From: Rhizobium sp. Root274
GTDB lineage: Bacteria > Pseudomonadota > Alphaproteobacteria > Rhizobiales > Rhizobiaceae
Direction of reading: 5' to 3'
DNA length: 64,000 nt
Assembly (NCBI RefSeq): GCF_001429245.1
Contig: NZ_LMJE01000001.1
Location: 435,186 to 499,185 of the forward strand
The notes beneath the pieces were generated by a model. That model had not been told where the DNA came from. It made no database searches and saw only the letters and a list, made by a program, of their open reading frames with translations. Made by a program: the position numbers and the translations under genes. Positions 8,801 to 16,211 of the stretch are shown one piece after another. Every line of letters begins with the position of its first letter. Positions within the stretch are counted from its first letter, which is position 1.

Positions 8801-9667
8801 CTCCACCCCCGGCAGCACCTTGCATTCTGCGGCCCTGAGGTCCGTGCCGAACCAGGCCACCACCAGCGCCACCTCTTGCAAGTTGGGGCAAAGCGCCTGC
8901 AGCTCGTCGATCGAGGCCTGCCAGTCGCTCGCGGCCACCAGCGTGTTGCGGTTCAGCCAGCGCTTCTCGCCCGATTTCGGCTTGTCCGACACCCGCGTCA
9001 CCGCATAACCATGTTCGGTCGCGCCTGGAATGACCGCCACCGCCCGGATCTGATCTTCCAACTGCCCGACCGGCCGGATCACCTCGAACTGCAAGAGCGG
9101 AATGCGATTGCCGAAATCATCGAGCGGCAGCCGCTCGAAGACGACATAGGCCAACCCGCGATAGGCCGGCACCTTGTCCGCCCCTTGCTTGGCCGCCATC
9201 AGCGGATCGACCGGCTGGTCCCGCGTGCCGCGATAGACCCGCATCTCGATTTCGGTCAGGTCAAGTTCCCGCCCATCGGCCCAGACGCGGCGCACGCCGG
9301 CAACCTCCCCCTCGCAGAGCCCGAACGCCAGATTGGCATAATATTGATAGGTCGTGGTGCGCGTGCCGCCGCTCGACTTGCCGCCGCTGCGCTCCGTCAC
9401 CGCCTCCTCCTCGAAGCGCGTTGCCCAGATCAGCGTGCCGCCCAGCCTCGCCGTGCCATAAAGCCTGGGGATCGCCGTGCCCTCGCTCGCCCCCGCCAGC
9501 CGCGCGGAAGACAGCCGCACTCCGGTGAGCGACGTGGTGCTGGATAGCAGGCTGCGGTCGATCATGCTCCCGACCGCCGCCCCCGCCGCCCGCCCCAAAA
9601 TGGCGCCGACCGGCCCGAAGACCGAACCCAGGGCAGCGCCTGCCGCCTGCAAAAGGATCGTCGCCAT
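5888..9667 (-). CDS. GTA gp15: tail tip 'megatron' protein
   Basis: 1259 aa from the ATG at 9667, which overlaps the gp14 stop (TGATG). A 17-codon upstream extension exists but would run inside gp14. The N-terminus has a Gly/Ala-rich hydrophobic stretch (LLQAAGAALGSVFGPVGAI), then a hub/tail-protein region. A TIM-barrel glycoside-hydrolase-like domain follows around 300-650 (SYGADWSEYFGHQPADGS, FWFTELGCGAVDRG), then phage-tail_3-like beta domains and a C-terminal fibronectin-like end. RcGTA g15 is about 1300 aa with the same order and forms the fibre that contacts the host envelope. Intact reading frame. Confidence 0.93.
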   Translation of the reverse strand: MATILLQAAGAALGSVFGPVGAILGRAAGAAVGSMIDRSLLSSTTSLTGVRLSSARLAGASEGTAIPRLYGTARLGGTLIWATRFEEEAVTERSGGKSSGGTRTTTYQYYANLAFGLCEGEVAGVRRVWADGRELDLTEIEMRVYRGTRDQPVDPLMAAKQGADKVPAYRGLAYVVFERLPLDDFGNRIPLLQFEVIRPVGQLEDQIRAVAVIPGATEHGYAVTRVSDKPKSGEKRWLNRNTLVAASDWQASIDELQALCPNLQEVALVVAWFGTDLRAAECKVLPGVEVASRRQESRAWRVAGLDRSEAHLVSRHDGGPAYGGSPDDRSVIEAIRDLKARRLKVTLYPFLLMDIAGGNGLPDPYGGAEQAAYPWRGRITAFPLSADKTASARAQVSAFVTRADSYRRFIRHYADLADEAGGVDGFLLGSELKGLTVLRDGANAFPFVEALVALAGEVRGILGPATAISYGADWSEYFGHQPADGSGDLFFHLDALWASPDVAGVGIDNYMPLADWRDEDLEAVSPDGFSGADDASAFARMLTAGEGFDWYYTSEVDRQMRVRTPITDGAYGKPWVYRFKDLESWWGNRHYNRVGGVEQVVPTAWTPGMKPFWFTELGCGAVDRGANQPNVFVDAKSTESGRPHFSSGARADSQQRRFLEAHLGHWADGERPAGLVDLSKLFVWSWDARPYPGFPQETGLWADGRNWRTGHWLNGRLGTATLADTIAAILTDHGFGDFDVSQVAGDLGGYVKGDLTSARDLIEPLVELFQIDVVEDGGTLRFRTRGNASLPAREISVLADLPDQALWSETRGHDSDFASEALVTFYDPAADYAEASVRSRKVEAATERQLARDLPAVIAEETALLAAEGWLRDVRLARRTLQLALGPEEIAVQPGDVLRLAEGPAGRFLVSEIDEGFERRLTLRAFAGKVSSEVAAVEPGRAGDNPGAAGFDPTVVFLDLPRVDATAMSGDAAVAAYGKPWVRLAVSSSPEIEGYRLRLTLDRPATLGVLVEPLAAGVSGRFDRANGLVVDLLSGAVSSASRTAVLSGTNRLAVRAASGGWEVLGFTDAEEISAGRFRLTGLLRGLAGTEDAMAAGAEAGADVVLLDAAVKSLGLATAERGVEQNWILEPMGLVTELSGPHLFAGGLRAETPLSPVHLKAVRSGVGDVVLSWIRRGRTDADGWSEGDIPLDEETERYRVEILDGAVVRRTIEVTGAACTYAAGDEMVDFGAGQTSLSVRIRQLGRLAAGIPAEASIGIQ

Positions 9668-10128
9668 CACAAAACCCTTTCCGGAAATCGATAGATGCCG
9701 GCAATCTTGCGCTGCCACCCCGGCACCAGCGCCGAGCGCGTCACCGCCGATTGCTCATAGGCATGAATGAAGGCATCGGGGACCTTGTCCCCCGCCTCCG
9801 GCATCCGCGCCAAAATCCCCGCATGTTTGGCGGCCAGATGCGGCCGAAAGCGAAACAAGACCAGATCGCCCGACCGGCTCTCCTCGAAGCACGCGACAGG
9901 TAGGAAATGCCGCCCCGCCGCCTGAAGCAACCGCTCCTCCCCCGACCGCTCCGCCCAATCAGGCGCATAGGCCGGTACCGCCTCCGGCTCCTCGCCATAC
10001 AGTTCCCGCCAGATCCCCCGGATCAGCCCGAGACAATCGCACCCCACCCCCTTCGTCGCCCCCTGATGCCGATAGGGCGTGCCGATCCAGCGCTCGGCAA
10101 TGCCGAGCACACGTGCATTGACGGACAT
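9667..10128 (-). CDS. GTA gp14: NlpC/P60 cell-wall peptidase of the tail tip
   Basis: 153 aa. NlpC/P60 fold: GVGCDCLGLIRGIW carries the nucleophile Cys32, and AAKHAGIL supplies His102. The N-terminal VLGIAERWIGTPYRHQGA is typical of the GTA/phage tail-assembly version. In RcGTA this peptidase sits in the baseplate and opens peptidoglycan during DNA delivery. Its stop overlaps the gp15 start. A hairpin repeat separates it from the polysaccharide lyase upstream. Confidence 0.93.
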   Translation of the reverse strand: MSVNARVLGIAERWIGTPYRHQGATKGVGCDCLGLIRGIWRELYGEEPEAVPAYAPDWAERSGEERLLQAAGRHFLPVACFEESRSGDLVLFRFRPHLAAKHAGILARMPEAGDKVPDAFIHAYEQSAVTRSALVPGWQRKIAGIYRFPERVL

Positions 10129-10154
10129 GTTAGATTCCTCACGAATGTGGAAAG

Positions 10155-10275
10155 GCCCTCATCCCCCTACCGGGACCTTCTCCCCGTTAACGGGGAGAAG
10201 GGGGCACGCCGCCGGCCGCATTCGTTCTTCTCCCCGCCTGCGGGGAGAAGGTGCCGGCAGGCGGATGAGGGGCAA
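10155..10275. repeat. Double hairpin repeat (RIME-like)
   Basis: Two stems, CTTCTCCCCGTTAACGGGGAGAAG and CTTCTCCCCGCCTGCGGGGAG with its partner, lie inside flanks CCTCATCCCCCT and GGCGGATGAGGGGC. Fills the joint between gp14 and the polysaccharide lyase gene. Either stem could slow or end transcription within the tail operon. Confidence 0.85.
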
Positions 10276-10287
10276 CAACCCGCCCTC

Positions 10288-10902
10288 TCACCCCCGGCTT
10301 ACCAACCGATAGCTCGCCTGCTGGTCCGGACCGATCAGACCCTTGGTCATGTTGCGATAGATGCCATATTTGAAATAGACCGAAGCCGCATCTGCCGGCA
10401 CCAGTGCCAGTCCGCTGGCCCTCACCACCGTCTTGCCGTTGACCGCAGCCGTCACGGCACCGTTCGTCGCGTGCCAGGTAAAGGTATAGAGGAACGTGTT
10501 ACACACGCCTTTGGTGATGGTGACCGGGTATTCGATGAAACTGTCACTGTCGTGATTGTTGAGGCAAATCGAGAACTCGCCGTTCTCATAGCGGTTGTAG
10601 ACGCTGTCATAGACACCGTTATGCCACTGGCCGAGCGTCTGCTTCGGGCTGAATTCCGCATAGTCGGTCGGGATCTTCAGGTGGAAAGCATAGGTGTGGG
10701 TCGAGCCGACAGCATCTTCCGTCGTCACCCGCGCCTCGCAACGCTCGCGAAAGTTCAGGGCATCGCTGCCCTCCGGTCCGTTCCAGTAGTCCCCGGCCTT
10801 GACCAGAAAGGTCTCGACGCCGCTCGCCCTGGTATAGCGGCTCGTATCGACCGCCTGGACATAATAGGAATAACCGTTTCCGTCGGGGCAAATGATCTTC
10901 AT
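10288..10902 (-). CDS. Heparin-lyase-type polysaccharide lyase in the GTA tail operon
   Basis: 204 aa from the ATG at 10902 (AAGGTGA six bases upstream; an ATG three codons earlier lacks this spacing). Residues 53-58 (ERCEAR), 70-80 (YAFHLKIPTDY) and QWH at 92-94 match the conserved strands of the heparin lyase I-type Polysacc_lyase family: a jelly-roll that cleaves uronic-acid polysaccharides by beta-elimination. No signal peptide, as expected for a virion part. RcGTA has no gene here; RcGTA uses capsule as receptor, so a capsule- or EPS-degrading tail enzyme is a reasonable inference. Family assignment moderate, substrate unknown. Confidence 0.62.
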   Translation of the reverse strand: MKIICPDGNGYSYYVQAVDTSRYTRASGVETFLVKAGDYWNGPEGSDALNFRERCEARVTTEDAVGSTHTYAFHLKIPTDYAEFSPKQTLGQWHNGVYDSVYNRYENGEFSICLNNHDSDSFIEYPVTITKGVCNTFLYTFTWHATNGAVTAAVNGKTVVRASGLALVPADAASVYFKYGIYRNMTKGLIGPDQQASYRLVSRG

Positions 10903-11014
10903 GGCAATCACCTTTCACTGTGTTGTCTGCGGGGGATAGGCAAAGGGACAGGGCGGAGGTGGGGCAAGACAGGAAAGTCCCTCACCGGAGATTGCTCAAC
11001 AAGGAACAGAGGGC

Positions 11015-11115
11015 TGCCCTCCTCATCCCCCTGCCGAGACCTTCTCCCCGCACGCGGGGAGAAGGTGCCCGAAGGGCGGATGAGGGGCCCCAAATACTGC
11101 AAGGCAGGCGATGAG
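11015..11115. repeat. Hairpin repeat (RIME-like)
   Basis: Stem CTTCTCCCCGCACGCGGGGAGAAG, with flanks CTCATCCCCCTGCC and GGGCGGATGAGGGGC followed by a short second GATGAGGGGC half. Lies between gp13 and the lyase gene, 17 bases past the gp13 stop. Confidence 0.82.
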
Positions 11116-11131
11116 GGGCCTCTCAAGCCCA

Positions 11132-12028
11132 TCACTCATAGAGCACCCCACCGTCATGCGTGCTTGCGCCACTCACATAGGAATAGGCAAAATCGCTGCC
11201 GGGCATATGCGGAAAGCCTTGGAAATTCCGCTGGTTGGCGAATTTTGTTCGGCAGGTCGCAAAACTCTTGTCGCAGCCGACCGTGAGCGTCACCGGATCG
11301 CCCGGCGCCGGCGAAACCTCGAGCGGCAGCCAGAGCCGCACGTCCACACGACCACCCACCGCTGCCCCGCTCTCCTCGATCACCAGCCGGCGCCCTCCAA
11401 GCGCCCCACCCTCAAAACGCAGATGACCGAGCCGGAAATGCCCCTCGGCAATCCCGTCCAGACCGTCGATCCGCAACCGGTCCGCCGTCACCACGTCGGC
11501 AATCTGCCCTGCCCGGCGCCGCCCGCCGGCGCCCAAATCGACCCCGCAGCGGAGATCCCCCAGATCGGCATCGCAACGTCGGTTGTAGATCCGGCCCTGC
11601 GGCTGCTGCAGCCGGTGCGCGATACTGCGCAACTCGGCCGAAAACGCCGGTCCAGCCCTTTGCACTTCCCCGATTTCCTGCACCGAAAGCAGGCCATGCT
11701 GTGCCTCCGGCTGCTGCCAGTTGACCAGAAACAGCTCGACGCGCGCGCCGTCATAACGGCCGGCGGCGAGATCGCCTTCCGTGATCGCCTCGCTCGAAAA
11801 CCCGCCCTTGATTTCAGCGGCCGGTGCGGCCAGACCACTTGCCGCATTCGCCTCGCTCGTCGCAAAACCGCTTGCCGGCTCGAAGCGGGTGCCAGAGAAC
11901 TCCAGGACCTGGTCGTGTTCGGTAAAGCCGAGCACCACTCCATCTGCCCGCGTCACCCGCCAGGCGCGGCAGAGCGTCGTCTCGCCCGTCGCCATATGCG
12001 CGGCCAGGTCTTCGGCAAAGGCTCTCAT
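11132..12028 (-). CDS. GTA gp13: baseplate hub protein (DUF2163 / BR0599 type)
   Basis: 298 aa. The N-terminal half carries the DUF2163 pattern (TTLCRAWRVTRADGVVLGFTEHDQ; RVELFLVNWQQPE). The C-terminal half has four cysteines, C152 and C161 (RRCDADLGDLRC) and C252 and C259 (GCDKSFATC), the positions that hold an iron-sulfur cluster in the RcGTA hub. Start overlaps the gp12 stop by 4 bases. Intact. Confidence 0.93.
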   Translation of the reverse strand: MRAFAEDLAAHMATGETTLCRAWRVTRADGVVLGFTEHDQVLEFSGTRFEPASGFATSEANAASGLAAPAAEIKGGFSSEAITEGDLAAGRYDGARVELFLVNWQQPEAQHGLLSVQEIGEVQRAGPAFSAELRSIAHRLQQPQGRIYNRRCDADLGDLRCGVDLGAGGRRRAGQIADVVTADRLRIDGLDGIAEGHFRLGHLRFEGGALGGRRLVIEESGAAVGGRVDVRLWLPLEVSPAPGDPVTLTVGCDKSFATCRTKFANQRNFQGFPHMPGSDFAYSYVSGASTHDGGVLYE

Positions 12029-12657
12029 GGGATCACCTCGATCAGCGGAATGGAGGGAATACGTCCGGCCCGGAAGGCGTCGAGATTGATCTCGATCCGG
12101 TCGGTGTCGAACCGGACGGCCACGTCATACTCGAAGCCCGCCCGGATCTCAGACCCGGCGCCCGGCACATGCCCTTCTTCGAAGGTCACGATCCCGGTCG
12201 TCGCATCCATTGCAAAGCCGCTCGCCTGCTCGACCCCGTCCACCGCAACGCGCAGCGTGCCCCCGACCGGTTTTAAAACCGGCCGCCGCTCCACGCCCGC
12301 CCCGTCACCATAGGCTTTCACCAGCGGAAAGGCCTCCGTCACCCCATCGCCCGTCCCGATCCACTGGTCGAGTGGCGACACCGCCTCGCCCGGTCTTGCC
12401 GACGAAAAATCCACCGGGTCGCGAAAACGAAACCCGTGCAACTGCCCGCCGCGCGCCTCGAAGAATTCAAGCACCGCATAAAGATCGGCCACCGAGCGCA
12501 AAGCCGAGCCGACATCATAGCGGCGCCTGGAAAACCGCCAGCGCCGATTGCGCGCCTCGCGGCCGTTCGACAGCGACACGATATCCGTCTGCCGCCCCGG
12601 CCCACCGCTTGACGTCAGCGACAGGCGCAGCGGAAACCGCTGTTCATGAAAGGCCAT
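12025..12657 (-). CDS. GTA gp12: distal tail protein (DUF2460)
   Basis: 210 aa from the ATG at 12657, preceded by GGAGG; a longer upstream frame has no such site. Begins MAFHEQRFPLRLSLTSSGGPGRQTDIV and contains HGFRFRDPVDFSSA and IPSIPLIEVI, hallmarks of the TIGR02217/DUF2460 family. This protein joins the tail tube to the hub. Stop overlaps the gp13 start (ATGA). Confidence 0.93.
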   Translation of the reverse strand: MAFHEQRFPLRLSLTSSGGPGRQTDIVSLSNGREARNRRWRFSRRRYDVGSALRSVADLYAVLEFFEARGGQLHGFRFRDPVDFSSARPGEAVSPLDQWIGTGDGVTEAFPLVKAYGDGAGVERRPVLKPVGGTLRVAVDGVEQASGFAMDATTGIVTFEEGHVPGAGSEIRAGFEYDVAVRFDTDRIEINLDAFRAGRIPSIPLIEVIP

Positions 12658-12741
12658 AGATGCCTCCGTTCGATAGAACTGTGAAATTGTTTTGTGCCAA
12701 CAAGGCCTTGAGGATAGCGCCTGGAATGGCTCCTCAGCAGG

Positions 12742-12789
12742 GGACCACGAGGCCGGCGCCAACCTGGACCACGAGCCCGGCGCTAACCT
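12742..12789. repeat. 24-bp tandem repeat, two copies
   Basis: Two adjacent 24-base units starting GGACCACGAG and ending AACCT differ at two positions (G/C and C/T). A partial third, degenerate unit may follow (CTGGCCCGGCACC). Upstream of gp12, where its promoter or leader would lie. Confidence 0.75.
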
Positions 12790-12899
12790 GAGACCGCTGG
12801 CCCGGCACCGCCCTCGGATCCCCGGTCCGGCACCAGCGTGTCCCTAGACGAGCATCGTTCGATGCCGGCAGACTTACGGTCAAGCCACGCTATTCTGCA

Positions 12900-13100
12900 G
12901 GTCGCTCTTCCCCCATGCGGCAGGGCTATCGCATATGGGGTACCGGTGGCGGTTCGGGCTCCCTCTTCTCCCCTCAGGGAGAAGTGCCGAGCGCATGCGA
13001 GGCGATGAGGGGGCTGTCCGGCACAGCATCAGCGCTTCGCGCGCCCCCTCATCCCCCTGCCGGGACCTTCTCCCCGCTTGGGAGAAGAGGGACCCCACCA
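12900..13100. repeat. RIME-like repeats flanking a short spacer
   Basis: The left unit carries GCAGGGCTATCGCATATGG and CTTCTCCCCTCAGGGAGAAG. The right unit carries CTCATCCCCCTGCCGGGACC with the stem CTTCTCCCCGCTTGGGAGAAG. A nearly identical arrangement, including GCATATGG and AGTGCCGAGCG, occurs at 55895-56075. Confidence 0.8.
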
Positions 13101-13250
13101 CGTGCGCTGCTCAAGATCCATATGCGATTGCCCTGCCCCCGTGTGGGGAGCTCTCGACGCAGCCGACAAAGGGAGGCCGCACCCTCACAGCACCACCAAA
13201 CCCAGCGCCGCGTCCAGAAGCGCCCGCGCATAATCCCCGCGAACTTCCCC

Positions 13251-13299
13251 GCCTATTGCCTATTGCCTACTGCCTATTCGCTACTCGCTATTCGCCACC
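13251..13299. repeat. Heptamer tandem array
   Basis: Seven consecutive 7-base units: GCCTATT, GCCTATT, GCCTACT, GCCTATT, CGCTACT, CGCTATT, CGCCACC. They end 9 bases before the tape-measure stop codon. A related array lies at 36101-36135, also just beyond the 3' end of a minus-strand gene. Confidence 0.85.
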
Positions 13300-13308
13300 G
13301 CCCCAGCC

Positions 13309-13927
13309 TCACATCCCCCGCCGCCCGCGCGTCACCGAGCGCGCCAACATCGCCGTAGTCTGCCCTTCGCTTTTGGCAAAACTCGCCGCATCCGTCGCCG
13401 TCACCTGAAAATGGATCACCGTTCCACCGCCGGCACCATCAGTCGCCACGCCGAGCGCCCCGTCGGCGCCGCGCCTCAGCGGCAGAATGGCTTCGGCGCC
13501 CGCCTCGCCCATCAGACCGGTCCCGCCCCCCATCGAAAAATAGGTGGGCGATGCGACCACGCCGCCATCGGCAAAGGGCATCACCCGTCCTGGCACGCCA
13601 CCCTCGGCATAGGCGCTGACGCCTGCGCCAAGACCCGCCCCAAAACTCGCCCCGAGACCCGATCCGAGACTGCCGAGCACCCCGCCCACCGCCTGGCCAA
13701 GCAGGTTTTCAAGCGGCTTCAAGCCCGCCGAAAGCGCTATATCGGAAAGCCGCACCGACGGTGCGCAACACCTCCTCCAGCCCCTTGCCACCCGTTACAG
13801 CGCCCGCCAAAGCCGAGGTCAGCGCCCGCCCGAAGCGGGCAGACCGTGCCTCAAGATCGTCGAGCACAGCCAAGGCCGCACTGCCATCAAGATCGACGGA
13901 AAGCGCCAATGTGTCGTCATCGGTCAT
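13309..13927 (-). pseudogene. GTA gp11: tail tape measure gene with a +1 frameshift
   Basis: The N-terminal part (13927 to about 13765) reads MTDDDTLALSVDLDG ... EEVLRTVG and then runs into a stop. The rest continues in the next frame as RLSDIALSAGLKPLENLLGQ, then a Gly/Ala-rich hydrophobic region, and ends at 13309. Removing one base near 13757-13763 (GTCGGTGCGG on the coding strand) restores a single frame of about 205 aa, close to the RcGTA tape measure. A good ribosome site (AAAGGA) precedes the start. Could be a true mutation, a +1 frameshift during translation or a sequencing error. Confidence 0.8.
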
Positions 13928-14073
13928 CGAGATTTCCTTTCGTTTCGCGCGTAACGTTCCGGCCGCGCCGACCTTGGCTGCCCCTCATTCTGAGGTGATC
14001 TTTGACGCTGGCTCAAGAACGCTTCAGGATCAGGCAGGGTGACAAACCCGAACCTTGGCCGGCCCTGCACCGA

Positions 14074-14109
14074 TTGACACTCCAACTCAATCCGTACACA
14101 TTTGCATAC
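14074..14109 (+). promoter_or_regulatory. Probable yefM-yoeB promoter/operator
   Basis: TTGACA at 14074-14079, then an imperfect palindrome GTACACATTTGCATAC (14093-14108) where a -10 element would lie. YefM operators carry GTACA-type palindromes, so autorepression here is plausible. The -10 itself is not clear. Confidence 0.4.
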
Positions 14110-14130
14110 AGTCGACCCAGGAGTGCCATC

Positions 14131-14382
14131 ATGGCCCATGTTCGCCTCACCGAGTTCCGCCAGAATATTGCCACCCACTTCGACGAGGTGATCGCATCGC
14201 GCGCGCCCCTCCTCGTCACCCGCCAGGGATCGGAAGCCGTGGTCGTCATGGCCGAGGGCGAATATGAGAGCCTGCAGGAAACCTTGCATCTCCTGTCCAC
14301 GCCGGCGAATGCTGAACGGCTGCGTGAAAGCCTTGCGCAGCTCCATGCGCAAGAGCTGATCGAGAAAGATCCGACCCTCTGA
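14131..14382 (+). CDS. yefM: YefM antitoxin (Phd/YefM family)
   Basis: 83 aa from the ATG at 14131, chosen because AGGAG lies 8 bases upstream. The N-terminal MAHVRLTEFRQNIATHFDEV and LLVTRQGSEAVVVMAEGEYESLQET are the Phd/YefM DNA-binding fold, followed by an acidic helical tail that binds YoeB. One base separates it from yoeB. Encoded on the strand opposite to the GTA genes, between gp11 and gp10.1. Confidence 0.92.
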   Translation: MAHVRLTEFRQNIATHFDEVIASRAPLLVTRQGSEAVVVMAEGEYESLQETLHLLSTPANAERLRESLAQLHAQELIEKDPTL

Positions 14383-14383
14383 C

Positions 14384-14656
14384 ATGAACCTGCTCTGGAC
14401 CCGCAATGCCTGGGAAGAGTACGAATACTGGCAAGGGTCCGACCCGGCCATGGTCACAAAAATCAACGAACTGATCCGCGATACGAAAAGATCCCCTTTC
14501 CAGGGTCTTGGCAAACCGGAGCCCCTCAAGGGCGATCTCAGCGGCTTCTGGTCACGGCGCATCCTGGGCGAACATCGGCTGGTCTACCGCGTCTCCGGCA
14601 AGGGCAGCACGCAGCAGATCGAAATCATCCAGTGCCGGTTTCACTATCAGAAATAG
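14384..14656 (+). CDS. yoeB: YoeB toxin (ribosome-dependent mRNA interferase)
   Basis: 90 aa. RelE-fold toxin with the catalytic set expected for YoeB: Glu46 (GKPEPLKGDLSG), Arg65 (GEHRLVYRV) and His87-Tyr88 near the end (CRFHYQK). Full length, so probably active. It converges on gp10.1 (37-base gap), so read-through would yield antisense to the tail genes. Confidence 0.93.
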   Translation: MNLLWTRNAWEEYEYWQGSDPAMVTKINELIRDTKRSPFQGLGKPEPLKGDLSGFWSRRILGEHRLVYRVSGKGSTQQIEIIQCRFHYQK

Positions 14657-14692
14657 GGCATAACGAACCGGCGCATCGCTTCCGCCACCCTC

Positions 14693-14902
14693 TCAATCCG
14701 GAAACCTCAACATCATCCGCTCCACCTCGGCCCGCGAAATTGCGCCCGGCCGCTGAAAGCCGCCCGCCATGGCGCAAAATTCCGGCAGGCTCAGTCGCCA
14801 GAACACCTCCGGTAACAGCCGCAGACGGGCAAGACCCAGCGTCATCGCCGCTTCCCAGGGAAACGGTTTTGGTCCCTGGCTTGCGCCGCCTGCGGCCGTC
14901 AA
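14693..14902 (-). CDS. GTA gp10.1: tail assembly chaperone (rcc01693-like)
   Basis: 69 aa. Pattern FPWEAAMTLGLARLRLLPEVFWRLSLPEFCAMAGG is characteristic of the small rcc01693/TIGR02216 tail chaperone family. Start overlaps the gp10 stop (ATGA), as in RcGTA, where the pair acts like the gpG/gpGT chaperones of lambda before tail-tube polymerisation. Confidence 0.88.
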   Translation of the reverse strand: MTAAGGASQGPKPFPWEAAMTLGLARLRLLPEVFWRLSLPEFCAMAGGFQRPGAISRAEVERMMLRFPD

Positions 14903-15315
14903 GGGGACGCCGTCGTCTCCTCCCGCGCCAAAGCACCGGCGGCAACACCCGCGACCCCGCCCGTCTGAAAGGTCACCGTCAGCAGTTCGCCAACGATAGC
15001 CGCCGCCCCGGCCACGCCGCCCTCGACCGCCATCTCCGCCGCATCGGCGTCCGACACCCGGTTGCCGCCGCCGCGCAACCCGCAGGCGAGAATGCGGATC
15101 AGATCCGCACTTTTCAGCCGCCCGGTGGAAAACCGCGCGGCGAGATCACCCAGGCTTTCCGCCCCGAACGCCGTTTCCAGTTCGGAAAGCGCCCCCAGCG
15201 TCAAACACAGAATACGCCGCTCGCCGTCGATGACCGTCTCCACCTCGCCGCGATGGCGGTTGGCGCGGTTCACCGTCACCGGCTCGTGCCGGCCTTGATC
15301 TCCATAGCCACGCAT
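14899..15315 (-). CDS. GTA gp10: tail tube/assembly protein
   Basis: 138 aa from the ATG at 15315 (GAGGTGGT upstream). Carries the GTA_gp10 pattern: NRHRGEVETVIDGERRILCLTLGALSELETAFG and FSTGRLKSADLIRILACGLRGGG, then an Ala/Gly-rich tail. 7 bases after gp9 and overlapping gp10.1. Confidence 0.9.
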   Translation of the reverse strand: MRGYGDQGRHEPVTVNRANRHRGEVETVIDGERRILCLTLGALSELETAFGAESLGDLAARFSTGRLKSADLIRILACGLRGGGNRVSDADAAEMAVEGGVAGAAAIVGELLTVTFQTGGVAGVAAGALAREETTASP

Positions 15316-15322
15316 GACCACC

Positions 15323-15730
15323 TCACAGCGCCGCAAAGGATACGGCACCGGCCGATTCCAGTGCGATCTCGAAAGTCATTTCGCCATCGTGATTGCCGGC
15401 ATAATCCAGCGCCGTCACCTGAAACGGCGCCGTCACCGTGCCGAAATCGGGGATGACCACCTGGAATGTCAGGAGCGTTCCGCCAAAGAAGGCCGCCCGC
15501 ACCAAAGCGTCCGAAGCCTGGTCCTTGAAGAGACCCGATCCGGAAAGCCCGGCACGCCGCACGCCCGCCCCTTCCAAAAGTTCCCGCCAGCGCCCGGCGC
15601 TCTCGCTGTCGGTGATATCCACAGACTGGGCGTTGAACGACAGCCGCCGGGCCCTCAGCCCCGCCACCGTCACAAACCCTGCCCCATCCTCGATCTTCAG
15701 CAAGAGATCCTTGCCCTTCTGCGCGCCCAT
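15323..15730 (-). CDS. GTA gp9: major tail tube protein
   Basis: 135 aa from the ATG at 15730 (AAGGAG 8 bases upstream). MGAQKGKDLLLKIEDGAGF, then FNAQSVDITDSESAGRWRELLEGAG and FEIALESAGAVSF, match the TIGR02126/phage major tail protein family used by RcGTA gp9. The promoter-proximal side is occupied by repeats and an MFS gene rather than gp8. Confidence 0.93.
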   Translation of the reverse strand: MGAQKGKDLLLKIEDGAGFVTVAGLRARRLSFNAQSVDITDSESAGRWRELLEGAGVRRAGLSGSGLFKDQASDALVRAAFFGGTLLTFQVVIPDFGTVTAPFQVTALDYAGNHDGEMTFEIALESAGAVSFAAL

Positions 15731-16211
15731 GGCGTCTCTCCTTGATGATGTGTGATTGGTTGAAACGCGGTGCAGCTCCACACCTCCCCCTTGAGGGGGG
15801 AGGTCGCCGCAAAGCGGCGGGTGGGGGTGACCTTCGCCAGACATCGGACGGCACACCACACGGGATCACCCCACCCCGGACCTGCGGTCCGACCCTCCCC
15901 CCTCAAGGGGAGGGTGGATGCGCGCACGCAAGCGTCCCTCACCCTGGGGGGCCAGGCGCCTAAGCTTCAGATTTTCCAAGAGAGGGGCGAAGTTCCACAG
16001 GCATAGCCATCGCCGAGCCCCCCACTGGCGAAATCTAAGGCTTGGCCCTGATCGGGCCAATTCCTCAATTTCCCTTTCTCCCCCGCAAAGGGGGAGATGG
16101 GCCGAGCCCGCCGCAACACCGCAGCCGTCAAGATTTCACCCTATCGCCGACGCCACAACCGGCCTAGAAGATGCACTCCCGCCGATTGCAAACTCTCCCT
16201 TTGAGTCCCCC
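15731..16211. repeat. Repeat-filled joint between gp9 and the MFS gene
   Basis: Two element types. At 15777-15918 the arms CACCTCCCCCTTGAGGGG and CCCTCAAGGGGAGGGTGG enclose GGTCGCCGCAAAGCGGCGGG. At 15955-16097 a second family runs from CCTAAGCTTCAGATTTTCC to AATCTAAGG ... TGATCGGGCCAA ... CTCCCCCGCAAAGGGGGAG. The second family recurs at 17402-17505, 23735-23870 and 36888-37086. No gene is seen in the gap. Confidence 0.8.

Larger units (their letters stand above)
12658..13308. other. 650-base gene-free joint between gp12 and gp11
   Basis: No coding region is supported here. It holds a 24-bp direct tandem repeat (12742-12789), hairpin repeats (about 12900-13095) and a heptamer tandem array (13251-13299). 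In RcGTA the two genes are close together, so this joint has been expanded by repeats. Confidence 0.75.

Noticed and set aside
7469..9547. Long open frame antisense to gp15 (plus strand)
   Set aside because: Arg/Pro/His-rich translation typical of the antisense of high-GC genes; no ribosome site or family motif. Similar long frames antisense to terminase (30083-31450) and to the PBP gene (44736-46961) were rejected for the same reason.
13251..13299. Heptamer array as a CRISPR
   Set aside because: Units are 7 bases with no unique spacers and no cas genes nearby.
13924..14562. Minus-strand frame opposite yefM-yoeB
   Set aside because: YefM and YoeB on the plus strand have clear families, ribosome sites and catalytic residues; the opposite frame has none.
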